Positions 1 to 7,229 of a stretch of 12,940 nucleotides of DNA are shown one piece after another. Position numbers and translations under genes: made by a program. The stretch is from an uncultured Lachnospiraceae bacterium (GTDB taxonomy: Bacteria; Bacillota; Clostridia; Lachnospirales; Lachnospiraceae), in NCBI GenBank assembly GCA_900550285.1, contig URRW01000042.1, positions 1 through 12,940 on the forward strand, in the 5' to 3' direction. Below the pieces are notes generated by a model, which saw nothing but the letters and a program-made list of their open reading frames with translations, had not been told where the DNA came from and made no database searches. Within the stretch, counting starts at the first letter, position 1. Every line of letters begins with the position of its first letter.

Positions 1-688
1 TATGGTAAAGGTGGCAGAAAATACGTTCCGGGACGTGGACGTTATTTTGTGGCTGGTAGAGCCCACGACCTATATCGGGGCGGGGGAGCGGCATATTCTG
101 GAGCTGTTAAAGCGCTGCAAGCTTCCGGTGATCCTTGTGGTCAATAAGATTGACACCGTGCCGAAGCAGGCGGTGGCAGATGCGATGGAAACCTACCGCA
201 AGGAGATGGATTTTGCACAGATCGTGCCCGTGTCGGCGCTTCGCAGCAACAATACGGATACGCTGCTGGATTTCATTTACAAATATCTGCCGTACGGGGA
301 CCCTTTTTACGACGAGGACACGGTAACAGATCAGCCCCAGCGTCAGATCGTGGCGGAGATGATCCGGGAAAAGGCGTTGCGCTGTCTGGAAGAAGAGATT
401 CCCCACGGGGTCGCGGTGGCGATCGAACGCATGGAATTTAAGGAGCATATCGTCAATATCGACGCGACGATCATCTGCGAGCGGGATTCCCACAAGGGCA
501 TCATCATCGGAAAGCAGGGAAGCATGTTAAAAAAGATCGGCTCCCAGGCACGGCGGGATATTGAGGACATGCTGGAGAGCAGGGTCAACCTGCAGCTCTG
601 GGTCAAGGTCAAAAAGGACTGGCGGGACAGCGATTTTCTTTTGAAAAATTTCGGCTACAACCCGGCGGACACCAAAATGGGAAACTGA
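1..688 (+). CDS. era: GTPase Era, 3' part (5' end outside window)
   Basis: Era is a GTPase that binds 16S rRNA and helps mature the 30S ribosomal subunit. About 228 residues are visible; the family is usually near 300, so the first part (P-loop and switch regions) lies upstream and the ATG at position 2 is probably internal. Visible landmarks, numbered from that ATG: G4 motif NKID at 48-51, G5-like VSAL at 77-80, and the C-terminal KH RNA-binding domain with GIIIGKQGSMLKKIG at 166-180. The end LWVKVKKDWRD is typical of Era. The frame is open to the left edge, which fits a truncated gene. It is followed by a YqzL-like gene and recO, a conserved Firmicutes order. Identity is secure; only the start is missing. 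Confidence 0.96.
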   Translation, partial: MVKVAENTFRDVDVILWLVEPTTYIGAGERHILELLKRCKLPVILVVNKIDTVPKQAVADAMETYRKEMDFAQIVPVSALRSNNTDTLLDFIYKYLPYGDPFYDEDTVTDQPQRQIVAEMIREKALRCLEEEIPHGVAVAIERMEFKEHIVNIDATIICERDSHKGIIIGKQGSMLKKIGSQARRDIEDMLESRVNLQLWVKVKKDWRDSDFLLKNFGYNPADTKMGN

Positions 689-726
689 CCGAATAAGACG
701 GCTCCGGAAAGCAAACCCTAAAGACA

Positions 727-752
727 GACGCTTCCGCAAAAGCGCAGGCGTC
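727..752 (+). other. Small hairpin between era and the YqzL-like gene
   Basis: GACGC (727-731) pairs with GCGTC (748-752), and inside it CGC (735-737) pairs with GCG (742-744) around an AAAA loop, with a 3x3 internal loop between. No U-tract follows, so this is not a convincing intrinsic terminator. It could be a processing or stability element in an era-recO transcript. The short stems could also be chance. Confidence 0.25.
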
Positions 753-775
753 CGGAAATGTCGGGAGGCTTTGGA

Positions 776-1009
776 ATGAAACAGACAGATTACTGGAACC
801 GTTTTTTAAGGACCGGGAAGGTGGAGGATTATCTGCATTACCGGGCGGATGCAAGGCAGGAAACGGCTGCGGCGGGAAACGTGCGGCAGCATGAAAGCGC
901 TTCTTATTCCGCTTCGTGGCGGGAAGGGCGGCAGGAGGACGGGAGAAAAGATGGAACGGCTGCGGGTGCTGGGGATCGTTCTGAAGGCGGAACCCATCGG
1001 GGAATATGA
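776..1009 (+). CDS. YqzL-like small protein between era and recO
   Basis: Predicted 77-residue protein beginning MKQTDYWNRFLRTGKVEDYL. The first 25 or so residues fit the YqzL pattern (aromatic residues, a 'TG' turn, then xxYLxY), and YqzL lies between era and recO in Bacillus and many Clostridia. Its function is unknown. The start at 776 is preferred over the in-frame ATG at 758 because GGGAGG (763-768) sits 7 nt upstream of it. The frame runs 59 nt into recO. Beyond roughly residue 28 the sequence is low-complexity (A, E, G, R, D), reads like out-of-frame translation of the recO leader, and may not be constrained. That would fit a family usually near 47 residues. The N-terminal assignment is moderately sure; the long tail is doubtful. 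Confidence 0.6.
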   Translation: MKQTDYWNRFLRTGKVEDYLHYRADARQETAAAGNVRQHESASYSASWREGRQEDGRKDGTAAGAGDRSEGGTHRGI

Positions 1010-1592
1010 CAGAAGAGTGGTGCTGCTGACAAGGGAACGGGGAAAAATTTCAGCATTTGCGCGGGGAGCCAGAAAGCCGACCAGCGCGCTTCTGGCTTCG
1101 ACCGGCCCGTTTACCTTCGGAACCTTCGAGCTGTATGAGGGCAGAAGTTCCTACAGCGTATGCGAGATAATGGCGGACAGCTATTTTGAAGAGCTGAGGC
1201 AGGATTTTGAAGGCGCTTATTACGGGATGTATTTTCTGGAACTGTGCGATTACTGCACAAGGGAAAATAATGACGAGCGGGAGATCTTAAAGCTCCTGTA
1301 TCAGTCTCTGCGGGCGCTGACGGTCAAAAGCCTGCCAAGAAAGCTGGTGCGGGCGGTATTTGAGATCAAGCTCATCGTGATGTGCGGCGAATTTCCGGGG
1401 CTGCCGGGGACGGACTGGCTGCCGGCGGCGGTCTATGCGGTGGATTTTATCGTGCGCACGCCGGTGGAGAAGCTGTATACGTTTACGCTTGCCGACAAGG
1501 CGCTGGAGGAGCTGATCTGCATTGCGAAGAAATACCGGGCGCAGTGCCTGCCCGGGGAGTTTAAAACGCTTGAGATCCTGCAAACTTTATAA
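951..1592 (+). CDS. recO: DNA repair protein RecO
   Basis: RecO works with RecR, and RecF in some settings, to load RecA on SSB-coated single-stranded DNA during gap repair and recombination. The 213-residue product starts MERLRVLGIVLKAEPIGEYD and has the N-terminal OB fold (about 1-80) with the typical GEYDRRVVLLTRERGKISAFARGARK stretch in two parts, 17-30 and 31-42. A helical domain follows, with ELCDYCTRE at 97-105 and FEIKLIVMCGEFPG at 137-150. The ATG at 951 was chosen over an upstream in-frame ATG at 849 because homology starts there and GGGAG (941-945) or AGGAGG (933-938) precedes it. The protein is shorter than many RecO (about 240-255), and the Cys-X2-Cys zinc-finger pairs found in many homologues are not seen where expected (about 150-190). 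It overlaps the upstream small gene, suggesting translational coupling. Confidence 0.93.
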   Translation: MERLRVLGIVLKAEPIGEYDRRVVLLTRERGKISAFARGARKPTSALLASTGPFTFGTFELYEGRSSYSVCEIMADSYFEELRQDFEGAYYGMYFLELCDYCTRENNDEREILKLLYQSLRALTVKSLPRKLVRAVFEIKLIVMCGEFPGLPGTDWLPAAVYAVDFIVRTPVEKLYTFTLADKALEELICIAKKYRAQCLPGEFKTLEILQTL

Positions 1593-1597
1593 AATGG

Positions 1598-1626
1598 TTG
1601 AAAAAGCGGGTCGGATTATATATAAT
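1598..1626 (+). promoter_or_regulatory. Sigma-A promoter for the lipoprotein gene
   Basis: TTGAAA (1598-1603) and a perfect TATAAT (1621-1626) are separated by exactly 17 nt. The site lies just after the recO stop and 38 nt before the lipoprotein start, so it should drive that gene and perhaps glyS, for which no better promoter is visible. Confidence 0.75.
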
Positions 1627-1663
1627 AAGCGGAGTGATAACCGACAGAGGGGAGCAGAGATTC

Positions 1664-2260
1664 ATGCGGAAATTTATGGCGCATATCCTCGCGGTACTGT
1701 GCTTTGCAGCGTTTCTTACGGGCTGCACGGACAGTCAGGACACGGCGGACAGGACTTTGATCGAACTGAAAAAAAACGGCAGCGTCGTGCATACGATCGT
1801 GGAGGATTTTGCGGAAAGTTATTATGATATTGAAGAATTGAAAAATGCCATCGGGCAGGCGTGCGATACTTATAATGAGACGGCAGGCAAAGAAGCGGTA
1901 AAGATGGAGAGCGCAGAGGTGTCGGAGGGCACGGCAACGGTCGTCATGACATACGACAGCACGCAGTCCTATTCGGATTTTAACAGGCAGGCGCTGTTTG
2001 CAGGCACGGTCAAGGACGCCTTTAAGGCAGGCTACGACCTGAACGTGACGCTTTTTCCCGTAAAGGAGGGGGAGGCGCCGATCGGAAAGGACGAGCTGCT
2101 TAGCATGGGAGAAAAGAAGATTGCGATCGTGCGCGAGGCGGTGGATGTGACCGTATGGGGAAAGATCCGCTACGTTTCAGGAGACGCAGTTCCCGGCAGT
2201 AAAGCGGATACCGCTTCCGTGACAGACGAGAATTCGCTTACCTATATCCTGTTTGATTAA
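1664..2260 (+). CDS. Uncharacterised lipoprotein
   Basis: The 198-residue product starts MRKFMAHILAVLCFAAFLTGC: a basic N-terminus, a hydrophobic core and a lipobox LTGC with the modified Cys at 21. This predicts export, lipidation and anchoring on the outer face of the membrane. The start at 1664 is set by GAGGGGAG at 1647-1654; a longer TTG-initiated frame from 1598 would overlap the promoter and spoil the signal peptide. The mature part (22-198) is soluble, with IVEDFAESYYDIEELKNAI near 46-64 and an Asp/Glu-rich mixed alpha/beta-looking body. I recognise no catalytic motif or named family. Such lipoproteins occur in Lachnospiraceae genomes as hypothetical proteins. It sits 41 nt upstream of glyS and may be co-transcribed with it, without an obvious functional link. 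Confidence 0.88.
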   Translation: MRKFMAHILAVLCFAAFLTGCTDSQDTADRTLIELKKNGSVVHTIVEDFAESYYDIEELKNAIGQACDTYNETAGKEAVKMESAEVSEGTATVVMTYDSTQSYSDFNRQALFAGTVKDAFKAGYDLNVTLFPVKEGEAPIGKDELLSMGEKKIAIVREAVDVTVWGKIRYVSGDAVPGSKADTASVTDENSLTYILFD

Positions 2261-2301
2261 GCGGGATACGGGGGCATATTTTAAATCAAAGGAGATAAGA
2301 A

Positions 2302-3690
2302 ATGGAAAAGTCAATGGAGAAAATTGTATCGCTTGCAAAGGCGAGAGGTTTCGTATATCCCGGCTCTGAAATTTACGGCGGCCTGGCAAATACATGGGAT
2401 TACGGCAATCTGGGCGTTGAGTTAAAAAACAACGTAAAGCGCGCGTGGTGGCGCAAATTCATTCAGGAGAATCCGTATAACGTAGGCGTTGACTGCGCGA
2501 TCCTGATGAATCCCCAGACATGGGTGGCGTCCGGCCATCTGGGCGGCTTTTCCGATCCGCTGATGGATTGTAAGGAATGTCACGAGCGTTTCCGCGCAGA
2601 TAAGATCATCGAGGATTTTGCGACGGAAAACAACATCGACCTGGGCGGTTCCGTAGACGCGTGGAGTCAGGAAGAGATGATGGGCTTTATCAAGGAGCAT
2701 CAGGTTCCCTGCCCGACCTGCGGCAAGCACAATTTCACGGACATCCGTCAGTTCAACCTGATGTTCAAGACGTTTCAGGGCGTAACGGAGGATGCAAAAA
2801 ACACCGTTTATCTGCGTCCCGAGACAGCGCAGGGCATTTTTGTAAACTTCAAAAACGTACAGCGTACTTCCAGAAAGAAGATCCCCTTCGGTATCGGTCA
2901 GATCGGCAAATCCTTCAGAAATGAGATCACGCCCGGGAACTTTACCTTCCGTACAAGGGAATTTGAGCAGATGGAGCTGGAATTTTTCTGTGAGCCCGAC
3001 ACGGATCTGGAGTGGTTTGCATATTGGAAGCAGTTTTGTATCGACTGGCTGCAGACGCTTGGCATCAAGCCGGAGGAGATGCGCGTAAGGGATCATGAGA
3101 AAGAGGAGCTTTCTTTCTACTCCAAAGCGACGACGGATATTGAATTCTTATTCCCGTTTGGCTGGGGCGAGCTGTGGGGCATTGCGGACCGTACCGATTA
3201 CGACCTGTCCCGTCATGCGGAGGTTTCCGGTCAGGATCTGACTTACTTTGACGATACGAAGAATGTGAAGTATGTTCCTTATGTGGTAGAGCCCTCTCTG
3301 GGCGCAGACCGCGTAGTGCTGGCATTTTTGTGCGCGGCATACGATGAGGAAGAGCTGGAGGGCGGCGACGTGCGCACCGTGCTTCATTTCCATCCTGCGC
3401 TGGCTCCGGTCAAGATCGGCGTGCTTCCGCTTTCCAAGAAGCTCAACGAGGGCGCGGAGAAGATCTATGCGCAGCTTTGCAAAAAATATAACTGCGAATT
3501 TGACGACAGAGGAAACATCGGCAAGCGTTATCGCCGTCAGGACGAGATCGGGACGCCTTTCTGCGTTACATATGATTTTGATTCCGAGACAGACGGCTGC
3601 GTAACCGTGCGTTTCCGTGACTCCATGGAGCAGGAGCGCGTGGCGATCGCAGATCTGGACGCATATTTTGCGGATAAATTTGAATTTTAA
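2302..3690 (+). CDS. glyS: Glycyl-tRNA synthetase (alpha2 type)
   Basis: Charges tRNA-Gly with glycine using ATP in the cytoplasm. The 462-residue single-chain homodimeric class II form (GlyQS-like) starts MEKSMEKIVSLAKARGFVYP. The active-site region includes LRPETAQGIF (171-180), class II motif 2 with FRNEI (205-209) and motif 3 with GADR (334-337). The C-terminal anticodon-binding domain begins near LAPVKIGVLPLSKK (367-380). Two Cys-X2-Cys pairs (90/93 and 137/140) may bind zinc. AAAGGAGA (2288-2295) precedes the ATG. Many Firmicutes aminoacyl-tRNA synthetase genes have a T-box leader. Here only 41 nt separate the ATG from the lipoprotein stop, so no T-box fits immediately upstream. Length and motifs are complete; identity is secure. 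Confidence 0.97.
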   Translation: MEKSMEKIVSLAKARGFVYPGSEIYGGLANTWDYGNLGVELKNNVKRAWWRKFIQENPYNVGVDCAILMNPQTWVASGHLGGFSDPLMDCKECHERFRADKIIEDFATENNIDLGGSVDAWSQEEMMGFIKEHQVPCPTCGKHNFTDIRQFNLMFKTFQGVTEDAKNTVYLRPETAQGIFVNFKNVQRTSRKKIPFGIGQIGKSFRNEITPGNFTFRTREFEQMELEFFCEPDTDLEWFAYWKQFCIDWLQTLGIKPEEMRVRDHEKEELSFYSKATTDIEFLFPFGWGELWGIADRTDYDLSRHAEVSGQDLTYFDDTKNVKYVPYVVEPSLGADRVVLAFLCAAYDEEELEGGDVRTVLHFHPALAPVKIGVLPLSKKLNEGAEKIYAQLCKKYNCEFDDRGNIGKRYRRQDEIGTPFCVTYDFDSETDGCVTVRFRDSMEQERVAIADLDAYFADKFEF

Positions 3691-3727
3691 TGCAATCGGG
3701 GTAAAACAGTTGCATTTTAACATCTGA

Positions 3728-3765
3728 AAACAGGGCGGAGTGGAGACATTCTGCCCTGTTTGTTT
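3728..3765 (+). terminator. Intrinsic terminator after glyS
   Basis: AAACAGGGCGGA (3728-3739) pairs with TCTGCCCTGTTT (3750-3761), a 12-bp stem with one G-U pair and a 10-nt loop, followed by GTTT. The U-tract is short, so termination may be partial. It lies 18 nt before the next start, so it separates glyS from the J-TPR gene or lets limited read-through supply it. No clear promoter for the J-TPR gene is visible in 3691-3782. Confidence 0.75.
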
Positions 3766-3782
3766 AAAAAGAGGGCAGCGAT

Positions 3783-6700
3783 ATGGATGAAAAGAGAAGC
3801 TTTGCTCTGCTTGGCATCGGGCAGACAAAGGATGAGAATGCGATCCGGCAGGCATATTATGACAGGCTGCCGGAATTTAACCCGGAGGATGACCCGGAAG
3901 GCTTCCGGCGGCTGCGTACCGCCTATGAAGAAGCAATCGCCTATGCGCGCGCTGTGGAAGAGGAAGCAGAGGCGGAAGAGGATGAAACGCCTTCGGGGCA
4001 GTTTGTGAAAAAAGCGGCGCGGCTTTATGCGTCGATGGAGGGCAGACAGGATGCAGAGGCGTGGCGGGAGCTGTTTTTTGACGAAGCGTTTCTGGATCTG
4101 GAGGAAGAGGAAAACTGCCGGGAAAAGCTGCTCGTCTTTTTGATGCAGCATTATTATTTTCCCACCGGCGTCTGGAAGGTGCTGGACGAGCGGCTCAGGA
4201 TCCGGGAGGGGCGGGAGGAGCTTTGCGAAAAATTCCCGCGGGATTTTGTGGACTACATAGCGCGCAAGGCGGCGCAGGGGGAGGATTTTCCCTTTGAACA
4301 GCTGACCGGGCCGGATGATGCGGATGTGGATCAGTTTCTGATGCTGTTTTCCCAGGCGAACGGCCAGGAAGCGAAGAAAGAGGATGCGGCGCTGGAAAAA
4401 ACGCTGATCCTTGCCCGGGAAACGGGAATCAGCCATCCGGATATGGAGATGAACCGGGCGAGGCTGTGCCTGCGTAGAAAGCGGGAGGGCGAGGGAAGGC
4501 AGATCGTGGAGGGGCTTTTGAAAGGTCCTTTCTGCCGCGCCCAGAACGTATTGTACCAGTGTGCGGAATTTTTCTGGGAAGCCGGGGAAAGGGAGCGGGC
4601 AGCAGCGCTTTATGAGACGTTAAAGGAGGACAGCCCGCGGCACTATATGGCGAATTTCAGGCTGGCGGAGATTTACGCGGATCAGGATGAGCCGGAAAAG
4701 GCGAAGCGCTGCGTGAACACGCTTTTGTCTTATCCGATCGGCGAAGAGGGCGAACAGCTGGCAGACCGGGTAAACGCGCAGCTGGAAAAGAAGCTGCGGG
4801 GACGGCTGGAGGAGGATCCGGACGATTTTAAGGCGCGCATGGAGCTTGGATGGTGCCTGCTCCAGACCGACCGCGGAAAAGAGACGATCGCGATGATGGA
4901 GGCGCTTGCGCCTGCCCCGGAAGAAGAAAAGGATTACTGCAACCTGATGGGAAAAGCGTATTTTTACGCGGAACGCTATGAAGAAGCGGAGACGCTTCTT
5001 CGCAGATGGGAGGAGCTTTTGCGAAAAGGTCTGGAGGGCGTTGATCTGACGGCTCCGGATTTGACGGAGGAGCAGCGTTCGGAAAAGGAGCGGATCTGCA
5101 CCGCCCATTCCATGCTGGCGCAGATTTTTGCGGAGCGCGCAGAGCAGAAGGAAGGCGCGGAACGGGACAGGGATTTTGAAGAGGCGCTCCGGGAGATCGG
5201 GGAAGCGCAGCGCGTGGAGGATCAGGAGGGATTCAAGTATACGAAGGGGCAGTTTTTGTTCCAGTGGGGGCACTATGAGGAGTGCATCGCGCTGATGGAA
5301 GAGATGGAGAAGGATTATCCGGAGTTTGCGCCGGCGTTCATCCTGCATCAGAGGGCGAGTGCAAAGCGTTACGACGGAGCCGGGGTAATCAGATGCCATG
5401 GCGTGCTGCGAAGGATCGCTCCCAACTACAGCGGGACGTGGGAAAACGCGGCGGAGGTCTGGTTTCAGACAGAGCGGGAGGAAGCGCTTGCAGAGCTGTT
5501 AAAGGACGCCCGGGAAAATGGCGTGGATACGGGACGGTTAAGGCAGTATGAATTTTTTCAGGCAGCCCGAAGCGCAGAGACAAAGGCAGAGCTTTCGGAC
5601 GTTATCGCAAAAGCTTCCGAAATCGTTTTAACATGGGAAGAAGAGGAATGGGAGCCGGAAGAAAAAGGAAATTTTTCGAGCGAAATGGCGCGCAGCCTGT
5701 GGCGGCTGGAAAAGTATGGCGAGGCGAAGGAATGGATCGGCAGGGCGCTGGAGCTTGAGCCGGGCAACACCTCCTATCTTTATATCCGGGCGGGCATTTT
5801 GAAGGATGAAGGGCACTATGAGGGCGCGCTTGGCATTTATGAGGCGTGCCGCAATGATTATGATGAAACGCCGCATTTTTATGCAAATATTGGGGAATGC
5901 CTGTACGAGATGGGAAAGTATGAAAAGGCGCTGCCCGTTTTGCAGAAGGCGGTGGACATGCGCGAGAACGACCCCAGAAGCTGCTGGTACATCGTGCAGT
6001 GCCTGAAACGGCAGTTTGAAGAGGACGAGGATCTGGAAAAGCTCCGGGCGGGAATCCATTATGCAAACCTGATCATCGAATACGGATACGCTTCGCAGGG
6101 CTTTGTGGAAAAGGGGCATTTTTATGTACTGATGGGAAGCTACGAAAGCGCGAGGGCAGAATTCCAGAGGGCGGTCGAAAAGGATCCGGAAAATCCCTTT
6201 GCCTACAGCAATCTTTCGAGGATGCAGCGGCTGACCGGATATTTTGACAAGATGGTGGAGACGGCAAAAAAGGCGGTGGAGCTGTCAGAAAACGACCCTT
6301 CGCCGTTCCATCACCAGATGCTGGCAAAGGCATATCTTGCAAAGCACTGTTATCCCGAGGCGCTGGAGACGCTTAAGGAGCTGTGGAGGCGCTATATCAA
6401 TATGCAGACCGCTTATCTGGACGACATGGTAAACGCCCTTTTGTTAAACGGCAGGTGGCAGGAAGCGCTGGAATGCGTGCAGAACAAAAGTGGGGAGCTT
6501 GAGCGTATGGACTATGAGGAGAAGATCATAGATATTTATCTCCATACGGAGCGGTACGAGGAAGCGGTTAAATATGTGAAGCGCTATTACCGGGCTGCTG
6601 GATTTTCCGTGAGCGAGGTGGCGGAGGCGCTGGCGGACATCCGCTGGTACAGCGGGGAGCTGAAAGAAGCGGCAAAGCTGATCGATTCTGCGGCGGCTGG

Positions 6701-7163
6701 CATGACAAAAGAGGATTCCCGCTACGACGACGTCTGCTATAAGGCGGCGCGGATCTGGTTCTATCTGGGGAACCGGGAACGGGCAAAAGAATACGCCCTC
6801 CGGGCGCTGGCGTACTATGAAGAAAAATACGGCATCGAAAAATATATGGAGTCGATGAAATCCAGACCGTGGCATGTTTATCAGATCGCCGTGCTCAAGC
6901 TCTATGCAGGGGAAACGGAAGAAGCGCGTATGCTGGCAGGGCGGATGAAGGCGCTGCCGCTGTGCCTGGGCTGCAAATTTAAAATCTGTACGGACGCGAT
7001 GGAGCTGGAAGCAGGGGTGTTGGAAGCCCTTGGGGAGACAGAGACGGCGGCTGCCCTGTATGAAAGGATTCTGGAAGAAAGCAGGGGCGATATGGACGTC
7101 AGGATGAAGCTGGCGCGTCTGAAAAAAACGGGGAAGAGGCCGTTTTTCGGAAAGAAACGCTGA
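3783..7163 (+). CDS. Large J-like domain / TPR repeat protein, putative HscC partner
   Basis: The 1126-residue soluble protein has no signal peptide or membrane segment. Residues 5-55 resemble a J domain: FALLGIGQTKDENAIRQAYY fits helices I-II, and DPEGFRRLRTAYEEAI (37-52) fits the helix III region. The Hsp70-stimulating HPD is replaced by NPE at 33-35. An acidic linker (58-70) follows, then TPR-like helical repeats through most of the rest, clearest at about 255-285, 386-416, 635-661, 663-695, 697-728, 776-805, 806-838, 912-938 and 985-1012. Typical units are YANIGECLYEMGKYEKALPV (700-719) and FYVLMGSYESARAEFQRAVE (780-799). A Cys cluster CLGCKFKIC lies at 1061-1069 and the tail is basic (KRPFFGKKR). 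GAGGG at 3771-3775 precedes the ATG. The HscC-type Hsp70 gene starts 66 nt downstream, suggesting a co-chaperone or client-recruiting scaffold. That role is inferred. The TPR fold is confident, the J-like domain fairly so. Confidence 0.85.
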   Translation: MDEKRSFALLGIGQTKDENAIRQAYYDRLPEFNPEDDPEGFRRLRTAYEEAIAYARAVEEEAEAEEDETPSGQFVKKAARLYASMEGRQDAEAWRELFFDEAFLDLEEEENCREKLLVFLMQHYYFPTGVWKVLDERLRIREGREELCEKFPRDFVDYIARKAAQGEDFPFEQLTGPDDADVDQFLMLFSQANGQEAKKEDAALEKTLILARETGISHPDMEMNRARLCLRRKREGEGRQIVEGLLKGPFCRAQNVLYQCAEFFWEAGERERAAALYETLKEDSPRHYMANFRLAEIYADQDEPEKAKRCVNTLLSYPIGEEGEQLADRVNAQLEKKLRGRLEEDPDDFKARMELGWCLLQTDRGKETIAMMEALAPAPEEEKDYCNLMGKAYFYAERYEEAETLLRRWEELLRKGLEGVDLTAPDLTEEQRSEKERICTAHSMLAQIFAERAEQKEGAERDRDFEEALREIGEAQRVEDQEGFKYTKGQFLFQWGHYEECIALMEEMEKDYPEFAPAFILHQRASAKRYDGAGVIRCHGVLRRIAPNYSGTWENAAEVWFQTEREEALAELLKDARENGVDTGRLRQYEFFQAARSAETKAELSDVIAKASEIVLTWEEEEWEPEEKGNFSSEMARSLWRLEKYGEAKEWIGRALELEPGNTSYLYIRAGILKDEGHYEGALGIYEACRNDYDETPHFYANIGECLYEMGKYEKALPVLQKAVDMRENDPRSCWYIVQCLKRQFEEDEDLEKLRAGIHYANLIIEYGYASQGFVEKGHFYVLMGSYESARAEFQRAVEKDPENPFAYSNLSRMQRLTGYFDKMVETAKKAVELSENDPSPFHHQMLAKAYLAKHCYPEALETLKELWRRYINMQTAYLDDMVNALLLNGRWQEALECVQNKSGELERMDYEEKIIDIYLHTERYEEAVKYVKRYYRAAGFSVSEVAEALADIRWYSGELKEAAKLIDSAAAGMTKEDSRYDDVCYKAARIWFYLGNRERAKEYALRALAYYEEKYGIEKYMESMKSRPWHVYQIAVLKLYAGETEEARMLAGRMKALPLCLGCKFKICTDAMELEAGVLEALGETETAAALYERILEESRGDMDVRMKLARLKKTGKRPFFGKKR

Positions 7164-7188
7164 CGCAAGCCCGCCTCAGGCGGGTGCG
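7164..7188 (+). other. Intercistronic hairpin between the J-TPR gene and hscC
   Basis: CCCGCC (7170-7175) pairs with GGCGGG (7179-7184) around a TCA loop, and the flanking CGCA (7164-7167) can pair with TGCG (7185-7188) across a two-base bulge. It starts at the base after the J-TPR stop. The nearest T-run (7200-7204) is 11 nt past the stem, too far for a standard terminator. It may act as an mRNA-end stabiliser or partial terminator that sets the J-TPR : HscC ratio. Confidence 0.55.
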
Positions 7189-7229
7189 AAAGCGTACACT
7201 TTTTAAATAAGAATAAATGAGGTGATCAG

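Noticed and set aside
849..950. Upstream extension of recO to an ATG at 849
   Set aside because: The added 34 residues are low-complexity Arg/Gly-rich, overlap the YqzL-like gene and precede the conserved RecO start, which has its own ribosome binding site.
1598..1663. TTG-initiated N-terminal extension of the lipoprotein
   Set aside because: It overlaps a sigma-A promoter and would bury the signal peptide and lipobox inside the protein.
2422..3096. 224-codon minus-strand open frame inside glyS
   Set aside because: The + strand encodes a complete, motif-bearing GlyRS over the same span. The antisense product has no family features.
3689..3716. Weak inverted repeat AATGCAA / TTGCATT at the glyS stop
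   Set aside because: Only 7 A+T-rich base pairs with a 14-nt loop, overlapping the stop codon. The stronger hairpin at 3728-3761 explains termination better.
3717..4436. 239-codon open frame on the minus strand
   Set aside because: It is antisense to the start of the J-TPR gene, crosses the glyS terminator, is rich in Arg/Leu/Pro/Phe as expected from the complement of Glu-rich coding, and shows no recognisable domain.
4620..5399. 259-codon minus-strand open frame inside the J-TPR gene
   Set aside because: Composition is that of complemented acidic TPR codons. There is no ribosome binding site or domain.
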